A DNA stretch of 64,000 nt, from assembly GCF_014190775.1 (NCBI RefSeq), contig NZ_JACHVP010000005.1, positions 1 through 64,000 of the forward strand, given 5' to 3'. The translations under genes and the position numbers were made by a program. Below the pieces are notes generated by a model. The model had not been told where the DNA came from, did no database searches, and saw nothing but the letters and a program-made list of their open reading frames with translations. This DNA comes from Leifsonia aquatica (GTDB taxonomy: Bacteria; Actinomycetota; Actinomycetes; Actinomycetales; Microbacteriaceae). Positions 7,522 through 15,965 of the stretch are shown piece by piece (the first letter of the stretch is position 1; every line of letters begins with the position of its first letter).

Positions 7522-8445
7522 ATGAGCGACCTGCGCGTCCTCGGCTTCGGGGACAACATCGTCGACCGGTTCGTCGACCGCGGCATCGAGTACCCGGGCG
7601 GCAACGCGGTGAACGTCGCCGTTTTCGCCCGGCAGCTCGGCGCCGAGGCGGCGTACCTGGGGGTGTTCGGCGATGACGAGCGCGGCCGTTTCGTCCGGGG
7701 CGCCATCGAGGACTGCGGGGTCGACACCTCGCGCTCCCCGGTGCGCCCCGGGCCGAACGGGGTGACCGAGATCGAGACGGTGGAGGGGGAGCGGAGGTTC
7801 CTCGGCTGGAACCAGGGCGGCGTCACGATCAGCGATCCGTTGCGGCTGGATGCGGAGGACGTGCGGTACGCCGCCGGCTTCTCACTCGTGCACTCGAGCG
7901 CGTACTCGGCGTCCGTCGCCGAGTTGCCGAAGCTGGCGCCGACGCGGGTGCTGCGGTCGTACGACTTCTCGACGGAGCCGGAGTTCCGCACGACCGAGTA
8001 CCTCGACGCCGTCGGCCCCTGGGTGGACCTGGCGCTCGTCTCGTGCGGCGACCTCACGCGCACCGAGGTCTGGGCGGAACTGCGGCGCATCGCCTCCCAC
8101 GGCCCGAAACTCGTACTGGGGACGCAGGGGGCGGCGGGAGCGGTGCTGTTCGACGGCGACGCCTACTACTACTCCGACTCGGCGCCCGTGCCGGGGCCCT
8201 TCGTCGACACGATGGGCTGCGGCGACGCCTACCTCGCGGCGTTCGTGGTTGAATTGCTGCGATCCGGCTGGCGCAGGAACGAGCGGCCCAGTGGCGTGGC
8301 CCTGCACCGGTCCATGCGCCGGGCCGCGCAGTTCGCGGCGCGGCAGTGCACCGTCGAGGGAGCGTTCGGCCACGGACGCGACAGCGAGGGCGCCGTCGAG
8401 GCCGTCGGCCCGATCGGAGGGGTGGCGGCCGTCGAGCTCGGATGA
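7522..8445 (+). CDS. frlD: PfkB-family sugar kinase, fructoselysine 6-kinase-like
   Basis: This 307-aa kinase starts 10 nt after the SIS gene. The N-terminal pattern GFGDNIVDRF...YPGGNAVNVAVFARQLG matches the FrlD branch of the ribokinase (PfkB) family. The PfkB C-terminal signature with catalytic Asp is VDTMGCGDAYLAAF; the usual D-T-x-G-A-G-D is here D-T-M-G-C-G-D, as in several FrlD proteins. It would phosphorylate an imported fructosamine at C6 to give the substrate of the SIS enzyme. The C-terminus is longer than typical (about 260 aa) by a tail of about 45 residues ending in a Gly/Val-rich stretch. Confidence 0.82.
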   Translation: MSDLRVLGFGDNIVDRFVDRGIEYPGGNAVNVAVFARQLGAEAAYLGVFGDDERGRFVRGAIEDCGVDTSRSPVRPGPNGVTEIETVEGERRFLGWNQGGVTISDPLRLDAEDVRYAAGFSLVHSSAYSASVAELPKLAPTRVLRSYDFSTEPEFRTTEYLDAVGPWVDLALVSCGDLTRTEVWAELRRIASHGPKLVLGTQGAAGAVLFDGDAYYYSDSAPVPGPFVDTMGCGDAYLAAFVVELLRSGWRRNERPSGVALHRSMRRAAQFAARQCTVEGAFGHGRDSEGAVEAVGPIGGVAAVELG

Positions 8446-8480
8446 CGCGGACGCCGCCCCGCGACAAGGAAGGGGTGGCG

Positions 8481-9572
8481 ATGTCCACGGAGCGCGAGCG
8501 GACGCCGTCGCCGACGATCTCGGAGGTGGCGGAGGCCGCCGGAGTCGGTCGTGCGACCGTCGCCCGGACCCTCGGCGGCTACGGCTCGGTGAGCCCGAAG
8601 ACCCGGGACCGCATCCTGGCCGTCGCGAAGGAGCTGGGCTACCGGCCCAACTCGATCGCCCGGAGCATGACCACCGGCGAGACCCGCACGCTCGGCCTGG
8701 TGCTGGCGGACGTCGGCAACCCGTTCTTCGCCGGCGTGCTGCGCGGCTTCAGCGACGCCGCCCGCACGGCCGGCTACGACGTCATCGTGCTGAGCACGGA
8801 CGAGAACCTGCAGCTCGAGGAGGCCGCGATCGAGGTGCTCGTCGACAAGCAGGTCGACGGCATCGCGCTCGCGCCGGCGGCGGGCCGCACCGATCCACTG
8901 CCCCACCTCGACATCGTCGCCAAGCGCGAGATCCCGCTCGTGCTCCTCGACCGTCTGGTCGACGCGGTGGACGCGGACGCCGTCGTCATCAACAACCGCG
9001 AGGCGTCGCGGGAGGCCGTGGCCTCGCTGATCGACCAGGGCCACCGCCGCATCGGGTTCGTGTGGGGCCCGGTGACCACCGAGCCCGCGGCCGACGCCGA
9101 CGATCTGCGGCGCATCATCGACAACGCGCTGTGGAGCGACGGCGAGCGGCTGCTCGGCTACCTCGACGCACTGGAGCGCGCGGGCATCCCCTTCGACACC
9201 TCCCTCGTGACCCACGTGCTCAAGAACGAGCCGCAGGCGACGCGCGCGGTGCTCGGGATGCTGTCCCTCTCGGATCCGCCGACTGCGATCTTCGCCACGG
9301 AGACGGACGCGCTCACCGGCTCGCTGCGCGCGCTGCGGCAGCGCGGGCTGCGCTGCCCGGAGGACGTGTCGCTGATCGGCTTCGACGACAGCTCCTGGGC
9401 GAGCGTGATGACGCCGCCGATGTCGGTGGTGGCGCAGCCGATGCACCAGCTCGGCGCGCTGACCGCCGAGTGCCTGCTGGCGCGGGTCGGCGGAAGCGAG
9501 GCGCCGACGGCGACGCACGTGCTCGAGGCCGACTTCGTCGCTCGCGAGAGCGTCGCCCCTCCCGCCTCCTGA
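8481..9572 (+). CDS. LacI-family transcriptional regulator of the fructosamine locus
   Basis: This 363-aa regulator has an N-terminal LacI helix-turn-helix (TISEVAEAAGVGRATVARTL) and hinge LGYRPNSIARSM, followed by a periplasmic-binding-protein-like effector domain from about residue 70. Start ATG 8481 follows AAGGAAGGGG; an alternative ATG at 8442 overlaps the kinase stop. It probably binds the two identical 17-bp palindromes at 6469 and 9614 and represses both the enzyme and the importer units until a fructosamine sugar is present. Bacillus frl operons use a GntR-type FrlR, so a LacI protein here would be regulator replacement (inference). Confidence 0.85.
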   Translation: MSTERERTPSPTISEVAEAAGVGRATVARTLGGYGSVSPKTRDRILAVAKELGYRPNSIARSMTTGETRTLGLVLADVGNPFFAGVLRGFSDAARTAGYDVIVLSTDENLQLEEAAIEVLVDKQVDGIALAPAAGRTDPLPHLDIVAKREIPLVLLDRLVDAVDADAVVINNREASREAVASLIDQGHRRIGFVWGPVTTEPAADADDLRRIIDNALWSDGERLLGYLDALERAGIPFDTSLVTHVLKNEPQATRAVLGMLSLSDPPTAIFATETDALTGSLRALRQRGLRCPEDVSLIGFDDSSWASVMTPPMSVVAQPMHQLGALTAECLLARVGGSEAPTATHVLEADFVARESVAPPAS

Positions 9573-9613
9573 GTTCACCGGCCGGGCCGGGATCCCCGAA
9601 TCCTGATCCAATG

Positions 9614-9642
9614 TTGATACCGGTACCAATTTCCCGTATAGT
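9614..9642 (+). promoter_or_regulatory. Importer promoter with embedded LacI operator
   Basis: The 17-bp palindrome TTGATACCGGTACCAAT (9614-9630) begins with TTGATA, a good -35 box. Exactly 17 nt after it comes TATAGT (9637-9642), a near-consensus -10 box. The operator therefore fills the -35 element and most of the spacer, so a bound LacI protein would block polymerase. The next gene starts about 95 nt downstream. Confidence 0.85.
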
Positions 9643-9736
9643 CATCGCAACCGGTCCGGAGCGACCGGTCCAACCGATCCAAAGACGGGTCCGGCGGCAG
9701 GCACCCTCCGCACGACCCGGACGACGGGAGATGAGC

Positions 9737-11059
9737 GTGAAGAAGACCAGAACCATCACGGTGGCGGCTATGGGCGTCCTGGCGCTCGCGCTGACGGCGT
9801 GCTCGTCCGGCGGAGGCGGCACCGCGGCCGCCGACATCGCGGCCAAGCCCGACTACTCGGGCAGCCTGAGCATCCTGACCGCCGGAGCGGGCGACCCCAT
9901 GAGCTCGTACTTCGAGGGCGTCGTGGCCGCATACAAGGCCGAGCACCCCCAGGTGAAGATCACCCTGGCGCAGGAGACGGACGACAACGCGATCAAGGAC
10001 AAGGAGAAGGTCCTGATCGGGTCGCAGTCGCTGCCCGACATCTACTTCAGCTACGCCGGCAACTGGGGTGAGAACTTCGCCCTCAACGGACTCGCCGCCG
10101 ACCTCAGCTCGGTGATCGCGCCCGGCACGACCTGGGGCGACACCTTCGGCGAGGGATCGCTGAACGCCTTCAAGTACGACGGCAAGTACTACGGCGTCCC
10201 GCTCTACAACGACGCGAAGTTCATGGGATACAACACGAAGATCTTCGCGGACCTCGGCCTGAGCGTCCCGACCAGCTTCGACGAGCTGATCTCGGACTGC
10301 TCGACCATCAAGGCCGCCGGCTACGTGCCCATCGCCTTCGGCAACAAGGACGGCTGGCCCGGCCTGCACTACCTCGGCCAGCTCTTCGCCTACGACGTGC
10401 CGCGCTCGACCCTCGACGCCGACCTCACGCCGAAGACCGCGAAGTACACCGACCCGGGCTACGCGGAGGGCATGAAGCAGTTCCAGCAGCTCGTGACCGA
10501 GTGCACCGGCGACGCCTCCAACTCCAACGGTGTGACCTACACGACCGCGCAGCAGCAGCAGGCGACGGGCAAGGCCGCGATGTACTACCAGGAGCTCATC
10601 GAGTTCGACTCGGTGAACACCGCCGACAGCCAGCTGCACGCCGACGGCTTCGGGATCTTCCCGTTGCCCGCACCGGCGTCGGCCAAGGGCGACGCGGGGA
10701 CGCTGGAGGCCGCTCCCGAGGGCTACATGATCAACCAGCGCAGCAAGAACGCCGCCCTCGCGCTCGACTTCATGAAGTTCGCGACGAACCTGAAGAACGC
10801 CACGACCCTCTCCTCGCCGCCGTACGGCCAGCCGAGCGCCGTGAAGGGGGCGGTCACCGACCAGAACGCCACGGCGGCGGTCGCCGAGGGCACGAAGCTC
10901 GTCAACGACGCGAAGACCACCTTCGTCTGGCTCGACATGGCCAACGTGCCCGACGTCGCCGACGCGTGGGTGGCGGCGTCCGAGGGCCTCGTCTCGGGCA
11001 GCCTCACTCCGGATGCGGCGCTGAAGGCCGTGCGTCAGGCCGCCGAGAAGGCGAAATGA
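9737..11059 (+). CDS. Sugar ABC importer substrate-binding lipoprotein (FrlO-like role)
   Basis: This 440-aa extracellular solute-binding protein family 1 member has a signal peptide with lipobox LTAC (Cys about residue 20) and a Gly/Ser linker. The mature domain contains family 1 features such as the DNAKFMGYN segment and a C-terminal ALDFMKFAT helix. GTG 9737 is chosen because GGGAG (9726-9730) sits 6 nt before it and directly abuts the alternative ATG 9731. It delivers its ligand to the two permeases that follow. The ATPase is not encoded here, which is common when a shared MsiK-type ATPase is used. Context suggests a fructosamine ligand. Confidence 0.87.
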   Translation: MKKTRTITVAAMGVLALALTACSSGGGGTAAADIAAKPDYSGSLSILTAGAGDPMSSYFEGVVAAYKAEHPQVKITLAQETDDNAIKDKEKVLIGSQSLPDIYFSYAGNWGENFALNGLAADLSSVIAPGTTWGDTFGEGSLNAFKYDGKYYGVPLYNDAKFMGYNTKIFADLGLSVPTSFDELISDCSTIKAAGYVPIAFGNKDGWPGLHYLGQLFAYDVPRSTLDADLTPKTAKYTDPGYAEGMKQFQQLVTECTGDASNSNGVTYTTAQQQQATGKAAMYYQELIEFDSVNTADSQLHADGFGIFPLPAPASAKGDAGTLEAAPEGYMINQRSKNAALALDFMKFATNLKNATTLSSPPYGQPSAVKGAVTDQNATAAVAEGTKLVNDAKTTFVWLDMANVPDVADAWVAASEGLVSGSLTPDAALKAVRQAAEKAK

Positions 11060-12030
11060 CCACCACCCAGGCCCCGCCCGCTCCCGTGCGGCCGCGTCTC
11101 GAGCGCGGCCGCACGGCCCCCGCGACCGGCGCCCCCGGCTCCGGTCGCCGGCGCGCGCCGAGCTGGCGCGGCCTGGTGTGGCTGATCCCCGCCCTCGCCG
11201 TGCTGGCGGTGTTCGTCTACTGGCCGCTGCTGCAGAACATCCTCTTCAGCTTCCTGAAGTGGAACATCTACAGCGGCGAGCAGACCTTCGTCGGCATCGA
11301 GAACTACACGAACCTCGCGGGCGACCCGGTCTTCTGGCGGGCGCTCGGCAACAACGCCTGGTACGCGGGGCTCTCGATCGTCTTCCAGGTCTTCGGCGCG
11401 CTGGTCCTCGCCGCCATCGTGGAGAGCGTGCGCAGCGAGCGCTGGCGCAAGGCGTTCCGGGCGATCTACTTCATCCCGTCGGCGATCTCGTTGACGGTCG
11501 CCGGCCTCCTGTTCTACTTCGTCTACCAGCCGCAGACCGGACTGCTCAACGTCTTCCTCGACAACGTCGGCCTCGGCCAGTTCTCGCAGGCGTGGCTCGG
11601 GCACGAGGGCACGGCGATCTTCGCGATCATCGCGATGAGCCAGTGGCAGGGGTTCGGCTACAGCGTGCTGCTGTTCTCGGTGGCGCTGCAGCGCATCCCG
11701 CAGGAGCTGTACGAGGCGGCCCAGCTCGACGGCGTCGGGCCGGTGCGCCGCTTCTTCGACGTCTCCCTGCCGCTCGTGCGCGAGATGACCGGCCTGATGA
11801 TGATCGTCACGATCTCCGGGGCCTTCCAGGTCTTCAACGAGGTGATGGTGATGACGAGCGGAGGGCCGAACAACTCGAGCCAGGTGCTCGGCACGTGGCT
11901 CTATCACGCGGGTTTCGTCACGAACGACTTCGGCTCGGCCGCGGCCATCGGCGTCGCGATCTTCGTCATCACGCTGGTGCTCGCCGTCGCGCAGCTCGCG
12001 TACTCGCGCAAGAGGAGAGTGGAATGGTAG
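11056..12030 (+). CDS. Sugar ABC importer permease, MalF-like
   Basis: This 324-aa inner-membrane subunit overlaps the binding-protein stop (ATGA). A Pro/Arg-rich cytosolic N-terminus of about 45 residues precedes six predicted helices, as in CUT1-family MalF homologues. The EAA loop that contacts the ATPase is EAAQLDGVGPVRRFFDVSLP, near residues 217-236. It works with the following MalG-like protein and the lipoprotein upstream. Confidence 0.88.
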   Translation: MTTTQAPPAPVRPRLERGRTAPATGAPGSGRRRAPSWRGLVWLIPALAVLAVFVYWPLLQNILFSFLKWNIYSGEQTFVGIENYTNLAGDPVFWRALGNNAWYAGLSIVFQVFGALVLAAIVESVRSERWRKAFRAIYFIPSAISLTVAGLLFYFVYQPQTGLLNVFLDNVGLGQFSQAWLGHEGTAIFAIIAMSQWQGFGYSVLLFSVALQRIPQELYEAAQLDGVGPVRRFFDVSLPLVREMTGLMMIVTISGAFQVFNEVMVMTSGGPNNSSQVLGTWLYHAGFVTNDFGSAAAIGVAIFVITLVLAVAQLAYSRKRRVEW

Positions 12031-12860
12031 TCCTGGCCCGGTTCGGCCGCGGCGTGCGCGTCGCGGCGATGTGGACCCTCCTGATCGTGCTCGCCGTGGT
12101 GGTGCTCTACCCGCTGCTGTGGATGGTGACGAACGCGCTCAAGACGAACGCCGAGCTGTTCACCAACCCGTTCGCGCTGCCGGCGTCGCCGATCTGGCAG
12201 AACTTCGCGACGGCGTGGCGGCAGGGCGTCGGCGACTTCGTGTTCACGAGCGTCTCGCTCACCGTGCTCGCGACGCTCATCACCGAGCTGATCAGCGCGT
12301 GGGCGGCGTACGGCCTGACCCGGGTGAGCATCCCGCTCAACCGCACCTTCACCGTGCTGGTGCTCGCCGGCCTGATGCTGGCGCCGACGGTCGCGCTCAT
12401 CCCCCTCGTCAAGATGTTCCAGGGGATGGGGCTGTACGACTCGTTCCTCGGCCTGCTCATCCTCTACACGGCGTTCCGCATCCCGTTCACGGTGTTCCTG
12501 ATGCGCGCGTACATGCTCGACCTGCCGCGCGAGGTCGACGAGGCCGCCTCGATCGACGGCGCCTCGCGGGCGGCCACGTTCTGGCGCATCATCCTGCCGA
12601 TGAGCATGCCCATCGTCATCACGACCATCGTGCTCAACGTGCTGCAGAACTGGAACGAGTACCTCTTCGCGATGGTGTTCACCTCCGGCACGGGCGTGCA
12701 GACGCTGCCCGTCGGCCTGGCGGACCTCATGTCGAAGAACGGCACGCAGTACCCCGTGGTCTTCGCCGGGATGGTGATGGCCGCGCTCCCGATGGTGATC
12801 CTGTTCTTCGTCTGCCAGCGCTACTTCGTCCGCGGCCTCGCGGGCGGCGTGGGCAAGTGA
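12024..12860 (+). CDS. Sugar ABC importer permease, MalG-like
   Basis: This 278-aa partner permease overlaps the MalF-like gene by 7 nt, with RBS AGAGGAG upstream of ATG 12024. Six transmembrane helices are predicted, with the CUT1 EAA loop EVDEAASIDGASRAATFWRI near residue 170. The C-terminus carries the typical QRYFVRGLAGGVGK end seen in MalG-type permeases. Together with the preceding permease it forms the import channel. Confidence 0.88.
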   Translation: MVVLARFGRGVRVAAMWTLLIVLAVVVLYPLLWMVTNALKTNAELFTNPFALPASPIWQNFATAWRQGVGDFVFTSVSLTVLATLITELISAWAAYGLTRVSIPLNRTFTVLVLAGLMLAPTVALIPLVKMFQGMGLYDSFLGLLILYTAFRIPFTVFLMRAYMLDLPREVDEAASIDGASRAATFWRIILPMSMPIVITTIVLNVLQNWNEYLFAMVFTSGTGVQTLPVGLADLMSKNGTQYPVVFAGMVMAALPMVILFFVCQRYFVRGLAGGVGK

Positions 12861-12864
12861 GTGG

Positions 12865-14010
12865 GTGAGCGCGTACCTCGACCTCGTCCGTCTGCCCGGT
12901 ATCGCCCGCATCACCGCGGCGCAGCTGCTCGCGCGGTTCCCGCTCGGGATGCTGTCCCTCGCCGTGCTGCTGCACGTCGAGCGGCTGACCGGCTCGTACG
13001 CCATCGCCGGAGTGGCGGTCGCCTGCCTGAGCGTCGGGCAGGCGGTCGCCATGCCGCTGACCAGCCGGCTGGCCGCGCGGCTCGGCGTCCGGGCGACGGT
13101 CGCCGCGCTCGCCGCGGTGAACGCGGCGGCGATGCTGGTGCTCGCGCTCGGCGGCCCGCAGCCTCCACTGCTCATCGCGCTCGGCCTCGTGATCGGCGTG
13201 ACGGTGCCTCCGCTCATGCCCGTCGTCCGGGCGCTCTACCCGCGGCTGGCGCCGGAGGAGAGCGTGCCCGCGCTCTTCGCGCTGGACACGTCGGCGCAGG
13301 AGCTGATCTGGATCCTCGGGCCGGTGGCGGCGACGCTCCTGGCGACCACGGTGTCCACCGCCTTCCCGCTGCTCCTCGCGGCGGGCGTCGCGATCGTCGG
13401 GACCCTGTGGTTCCTGCTCAGCCCGCACCTCGGCGGGCTGCGGCTCGAGCGCAACCGCGCTCCGTTCGGCCGTGTGCTCGCCGTGCGGTCGATGCGGCTG
13501 GCGGTCGCCGCGAGCTTCGGGCTGGTCGCGTCCTTCGGGGCGCTGGAGATCGCGCTCGTGACCCGGTTCTCCGACGAAGGGCCGCTGGTCGGCGTCGCGA
13601 TCGCGATCGCGAGCCTCGGCTCGCTGGTCGGCGGGTTCGCGCTCGGCCACCGGCGCCTGGGGCCGCGGACCCTCGCGCTGATCCTGGCCGGGATGGCCGC
13701 CGCCACGGCCGCGGCCGGGCTCATCACGGCGCTGCTGCCGCTGTTCGCCGTGATGTTCCTCTCGGGCCTGGGCTACGCTCCCTCGCTCGCCACGCTGTAC
13801 GCGATGGTCTCGGAGTCGCTCGGCGAGGGCGAGTCCGCCGAGGCGTTCGGCTGGCTCAACACGGCCGGGCTCGTGGGCGGGGCGGCGGGAACCGCCGTCG
13901 CGGGATTCGCGGGCCAGAGCGGAGGATCGTTCGGGCCGTTCCTGGTCGCGACCGCGTTCGTCGCTCTCGCGGCCGTGCTGCCGCTGGTGCCGGGGGTGCG
14001 GCCGCGCTGA
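12865..14010 (+). CDS. MFS transporter
   Basis: This 381-aa protein has about 12 hydrophobic segments, Ala/Leu/Gly-rich and consistent with a major facilitator. GTG 12865 follows the permease stop by 4 nt, so it probably belongs to the same transcript. A conserved-looking cytosolic segment, SRLAARLGVRATVAAL near residues 70-85, corresponds to the loop 2-3 region. It could export a by-product such as the released amine or be an unrelated efflux pump; the sequence gives no substrate. It converges on the next gene with a 20-nt gap. Confidence 0.75.
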   Translation: MSAYLDLVRLPGIARITAAQLLARFPLGMLSLAVLLHVERLTGSYAIAGVAVACLSVGQAVAMPLTSRLAARLGVRATVAALAAVNAAAMLVLALGGPQPPLLIALGLVIGVTVPPLMPVVRALYPRLAPEESVPALFALDTSAQELIWILGPVAATLLATTVSTAFPLLLAAGVAIVGTLWFLLSPHLGGLRLERNRAPFGRVLAVRSMRLAVAASFGLVASFGALEIALVTRFSDEGPLVGVAIAIASLGSLVGGFALGHRRLGPRTLALILAGMAAATAAAGLITALLPLFAVMFLSGLGYAPSLATLYAMVSESLGEGESAEAFGWLNTAGLVGGAAGTAVAGFAGQSGGSFGPFLVATAFVALAAVLPLVPGVRPR

Positions 14011-14030
14011 GGCGGTCGTGCGCGGGCAGC

Positions 14031-14921
14031 TCAGCGCGCGCCGTACGTGACGTGCCCGGCCCCGCAGGCTGCGACGGGGTCGCCCTGCCAGCCGGGCGGC
14101 ACTGGATAGAGGGCGTCGCAGACGCCCGTCCCCACGTAGACGCTGGCGTAGTCCGCGTCGGCCGCGGTCGGCTCGACATCCATCACCGTCAGACGGCCCG
14201 GAACGGCCTCGGTCGCTTCCTTCCCACCCGTCAGGACCGTCATCGTCAGCTGGATGGCGCAGGCGCGGACGGTGCCGGGATCGGCCGGGTCGCTGTCCAG
14301 GCGCCCGGGGGAGACATCCACGTCGACCACGACCTGCTCGCCGTGCTTCAGCACGATGGTCCGGGCGGGGAAGTAGTCCTTCTTCAGGCCCGCTGCGGTG
14401 AACTCGAACGGGCCGGGGTCGCTCTCCTCCGGATAGAAGGTCATGCTCTCCGAGTCGACCCCGGCGCCGCGGCCGGTCACCTGGCGCACCAGCGTCCCGC
14501 GGGAGGGAGCCCGGCAGTCGCTGGCGAGGGACATCCCGACGATCCGCACCGGATCCTGCCGGTTGCCTGTCACCGCGAGGGACTCCACCACGTCGCTGGT
14601 GACGATGCCGTGCTTGTGGGCGACCAGCCAGGCGTCTGCGTGCCGCACATCCATCGCCGACAGGGTCTTGCGCTCCGCCGCCGACAGGGACTGGCCGACG
14701 GGCAGGCTCACGTCGTCCTGCGCCGGCTGCCTGTCCGTGCGCACGGCGACCGGCGGGCCGGAGGTCGTCGCTCCGGCGAACCAGTGCTCGCCCGACTGGA
14801 CGACTCCGGTGACGACCAGACCGATCACGGCCGCGCCCGCGGTCGCAGCGACCCACACGGCCACGCGCCGCCACGGATGCGGCGTCGCGGCCTGCTCGCG
14901 CGGAGGCGCCTTACGCGCCAT
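14031..14921 (-). CDS. Membrane-anchored protein of unknown function
   Basis: This protein of about 296 aa has one N-terminal helix (about residues 20-40) after a basic cytosolic stretch. A long extracytoplasmic domain of mixed strands follows, with four cysteines, two of them in the last 30 residues. It has no recognised domain. ATG 14921 is preferred over ATG 14966 because the extra residues are Arg-rich and have no RBS, but neither start has a strong site. It lies alone between two oppositely oriented genes. Confidence 0.6.
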   Translation of the reverse strand: MARKAPPREQAATPHPWRRVAVWVAATAGAAVIGLVVTGVVQSGEHWFAGATTSGPPVAVRTDRQPAQDDVSLPVGQSLSAAERKTLSAMDVRHADAWLVAHKHGIVTSDVVESLAVTGNRQDPVRIVGMSLASDCRAPSRGTLVRQVTGRGAGVDSESMTFYPEESDPGPFEFTAAGLKKDYFPARTIVLKHGEQVVVDVDVSPGRLDSDPADPGTVRACAIQLTMTVLTGGKEATEAVPGRLTVMDVEPTAADADYASVYVGTGVCDALYPVPPGWQGDPVAACGAGHVTYGAR

Positions 14922-14995
14922 CTCGTCCCACGGGAACAGGATGCGCCGAAACGCCGCGCGCGGCAAGCGCCGTGCAGAGGACGGACGGGCGGCGT

Positions 14996-15057
14996 CTGCG
15001 GTCCTGCGGTACGTTCGCGGTCGGGCGAGCGGGCGCGGACGTACCGCAGGACCGCAG
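14996..15057. repeat. Interspersed palindromic element, copy 1
   Basis: This is a perfect 19-bp inverted repeat, CTGCGGTCCTGCGGTACGT at 14996-15014 and its complement at 15039-15057, around a 24-nt G/C-rich loop. A related imperfect element lies at 28388-28455, sharing CTGCGGTCC-CGCGGTACG arms and the flank ACCGCAGTCGTGG. Both are intergenic. This looks like a genome-wide REP-like palindrome; it could also act as an RNA hairpin between the divergent neighbours. Confidence 0.75.
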
Positions 15058-15085
15058 TCGTGGGGCGAGGACAGACCGCGGTCGC

Positions 15086-15091
15086 TAGCCT
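15086..15091 (+). promoter_or_regulatory. Leaderless -10 box of the SDR gene
   Basis: TAGCCT ends 6 nt before ATG 15098. No ribosome binding site is present, so transcription likely starts at or next to the A of the start codon. No convincing -35 box is visible. Confidence 0.55.
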
Positions 15092-15097
15092 GGGGCG

Positions 15098-15853
15098 ATG
15101 TATCTCGAGAAGCTCTTCGGGCTGGACGGCCGGACCGCGCTTGTCACCGGGGGGAGTTCGGGGATCGGCAGAGCCATCGCCGCTGCTCTCGCCGGCGCCG
15201 GAGCTCACGTGCTGGTCGCTGCGCGAACCGAGTCCGCCCTCGAGTCGACGGTGGCGGAGATCCGATCCGACGGCGGTTCCGCAGCTGCCATCCGCGCCGA
15301 CCTCTCCACCCGTGGCGGAGCCCACGCTCTGGCCGATGCCGTCGGCGACGTCGACGTGCTCGTGAACTCCGCCGGCATCAACCTGCGCCCTCCTCTGCCC
15401 GAGCTGGACGAGGGGACCTGGGATGCCGTCATGACGGTGAACCTCGACGCCCCGTTCATCCTCGGCCAACGGCTCGCCCCGGGCATGGCGTCGCGCGGGT
15501 ACGGCCGCTTCATCCACATCAGCTCGCAGCAGGCGCACCGTCCTTTCGCGGCGAGCGGCGCCTACGGCGTCTCCAAGGCGGCCGTGGAAGCGCTGGCGCG
15601 ATCGCAGGCGGAGGCGTGGTCGGCGCGGGGGATCACGGCGAACGCCCTCATCCCCGGATTCGTGCAGACCCCGTTGAACCGGCGGCTCAGTTCGGATCCC
15701 GCGACCGTCGAGGCGCTGGCCGCGCGCACCCTGGTCGGACGGAACGGAATCCCGGAGGACTTCGCGGGTGCAGCGGTGTTCCTCGCCGGCCCCGCCTCCG
15801 GGTACGTCACCGGGCAGTCGATCGCCGTCGACGGCGGGTTCTCCGTCCACTAG
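15098..15853 (+). CDS. Short-chain dehydrogenase/reductase
   Basis: This 251-aa classical SDR has cofactor loop TGGSSGIGRAIA, NSAGIN (the NNAG motif), catalytic Ser in HISSQQAH and YGVSK holding the catalytic Tyr/Lys pair. The C-terminal VTGQSIAVDGGFS motif is intact. An Arg just after the second strand (AARTES) hints at NADP use. It resembles the gluconate 5-dehydrogenase/FabG-like group; the substrate is not evident. It is transcribed alone, probably as a leaderless message. Confidence 0.85.
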   Translation: MYLEKLFGLDGRTALVTGGSSGIGRAIAAALAGAGAHVLVAARTESALESTVAEIRSDGGSAAAIRADLSTRGGAHALADAVGDVDVLVNSAGINLRPPLPELDEGTWDAVMTVNLDAPFILGQRLAPGMASRGYGRFIHISSQQAHRPFAASGAYGVSKAAVEALARSQAEAWSARGITANALIPGFVQTPLNRRLSSDPATVEALAARTLVGRNGIPEDFAGAAVFLAGPASGYVTGQSIAVDGGFSVH

Positions 15854-15883
15854 AGCGGGCGAGATCCTCGCCTGGGAATTTTG

Positions 15884-15922
15884 TTAGTCAGTATTGACCA
15901 TCAATCGCGCTGTCCATAGAGT
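15884..15922 (+). promoter_or_regulatory. TetR operator 1 and amidase promoter
   Basis: The 18-bp imperfect palindrome TTAGTCAGTATTGACCAT (15884-15901) overlaps the -35 box TTGACC (15894-15899). A -10 box TAGAGT (15917-15922) follows at 17 nt spacing. The same operator occurs at 18491 and, in reverse, at 27793. The TetR protein encoded at 17875-18438 is the obvious binder. Confidence 0.82.
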
Positions 15923-15965
15923 CGTCAGCAGAGCCGGTGCCGCCGGCGGAGACGAAGGAGACAGC

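Noticed and set aside
7850-9736. A long plus-strand frame continuing upstream of the binding-protein gene
   Set aside because: The upstream part is Arg/Ala-rich shadow sequence of the kinase and LacI genes. The operator, RBS and lipoprotein signal place the true start at 9737.
15894-15965. Longer amidase start at 15894
   Set aside because: It would begin inside the -35 box and include the operator. GTG 15966 has a perfect RBS.
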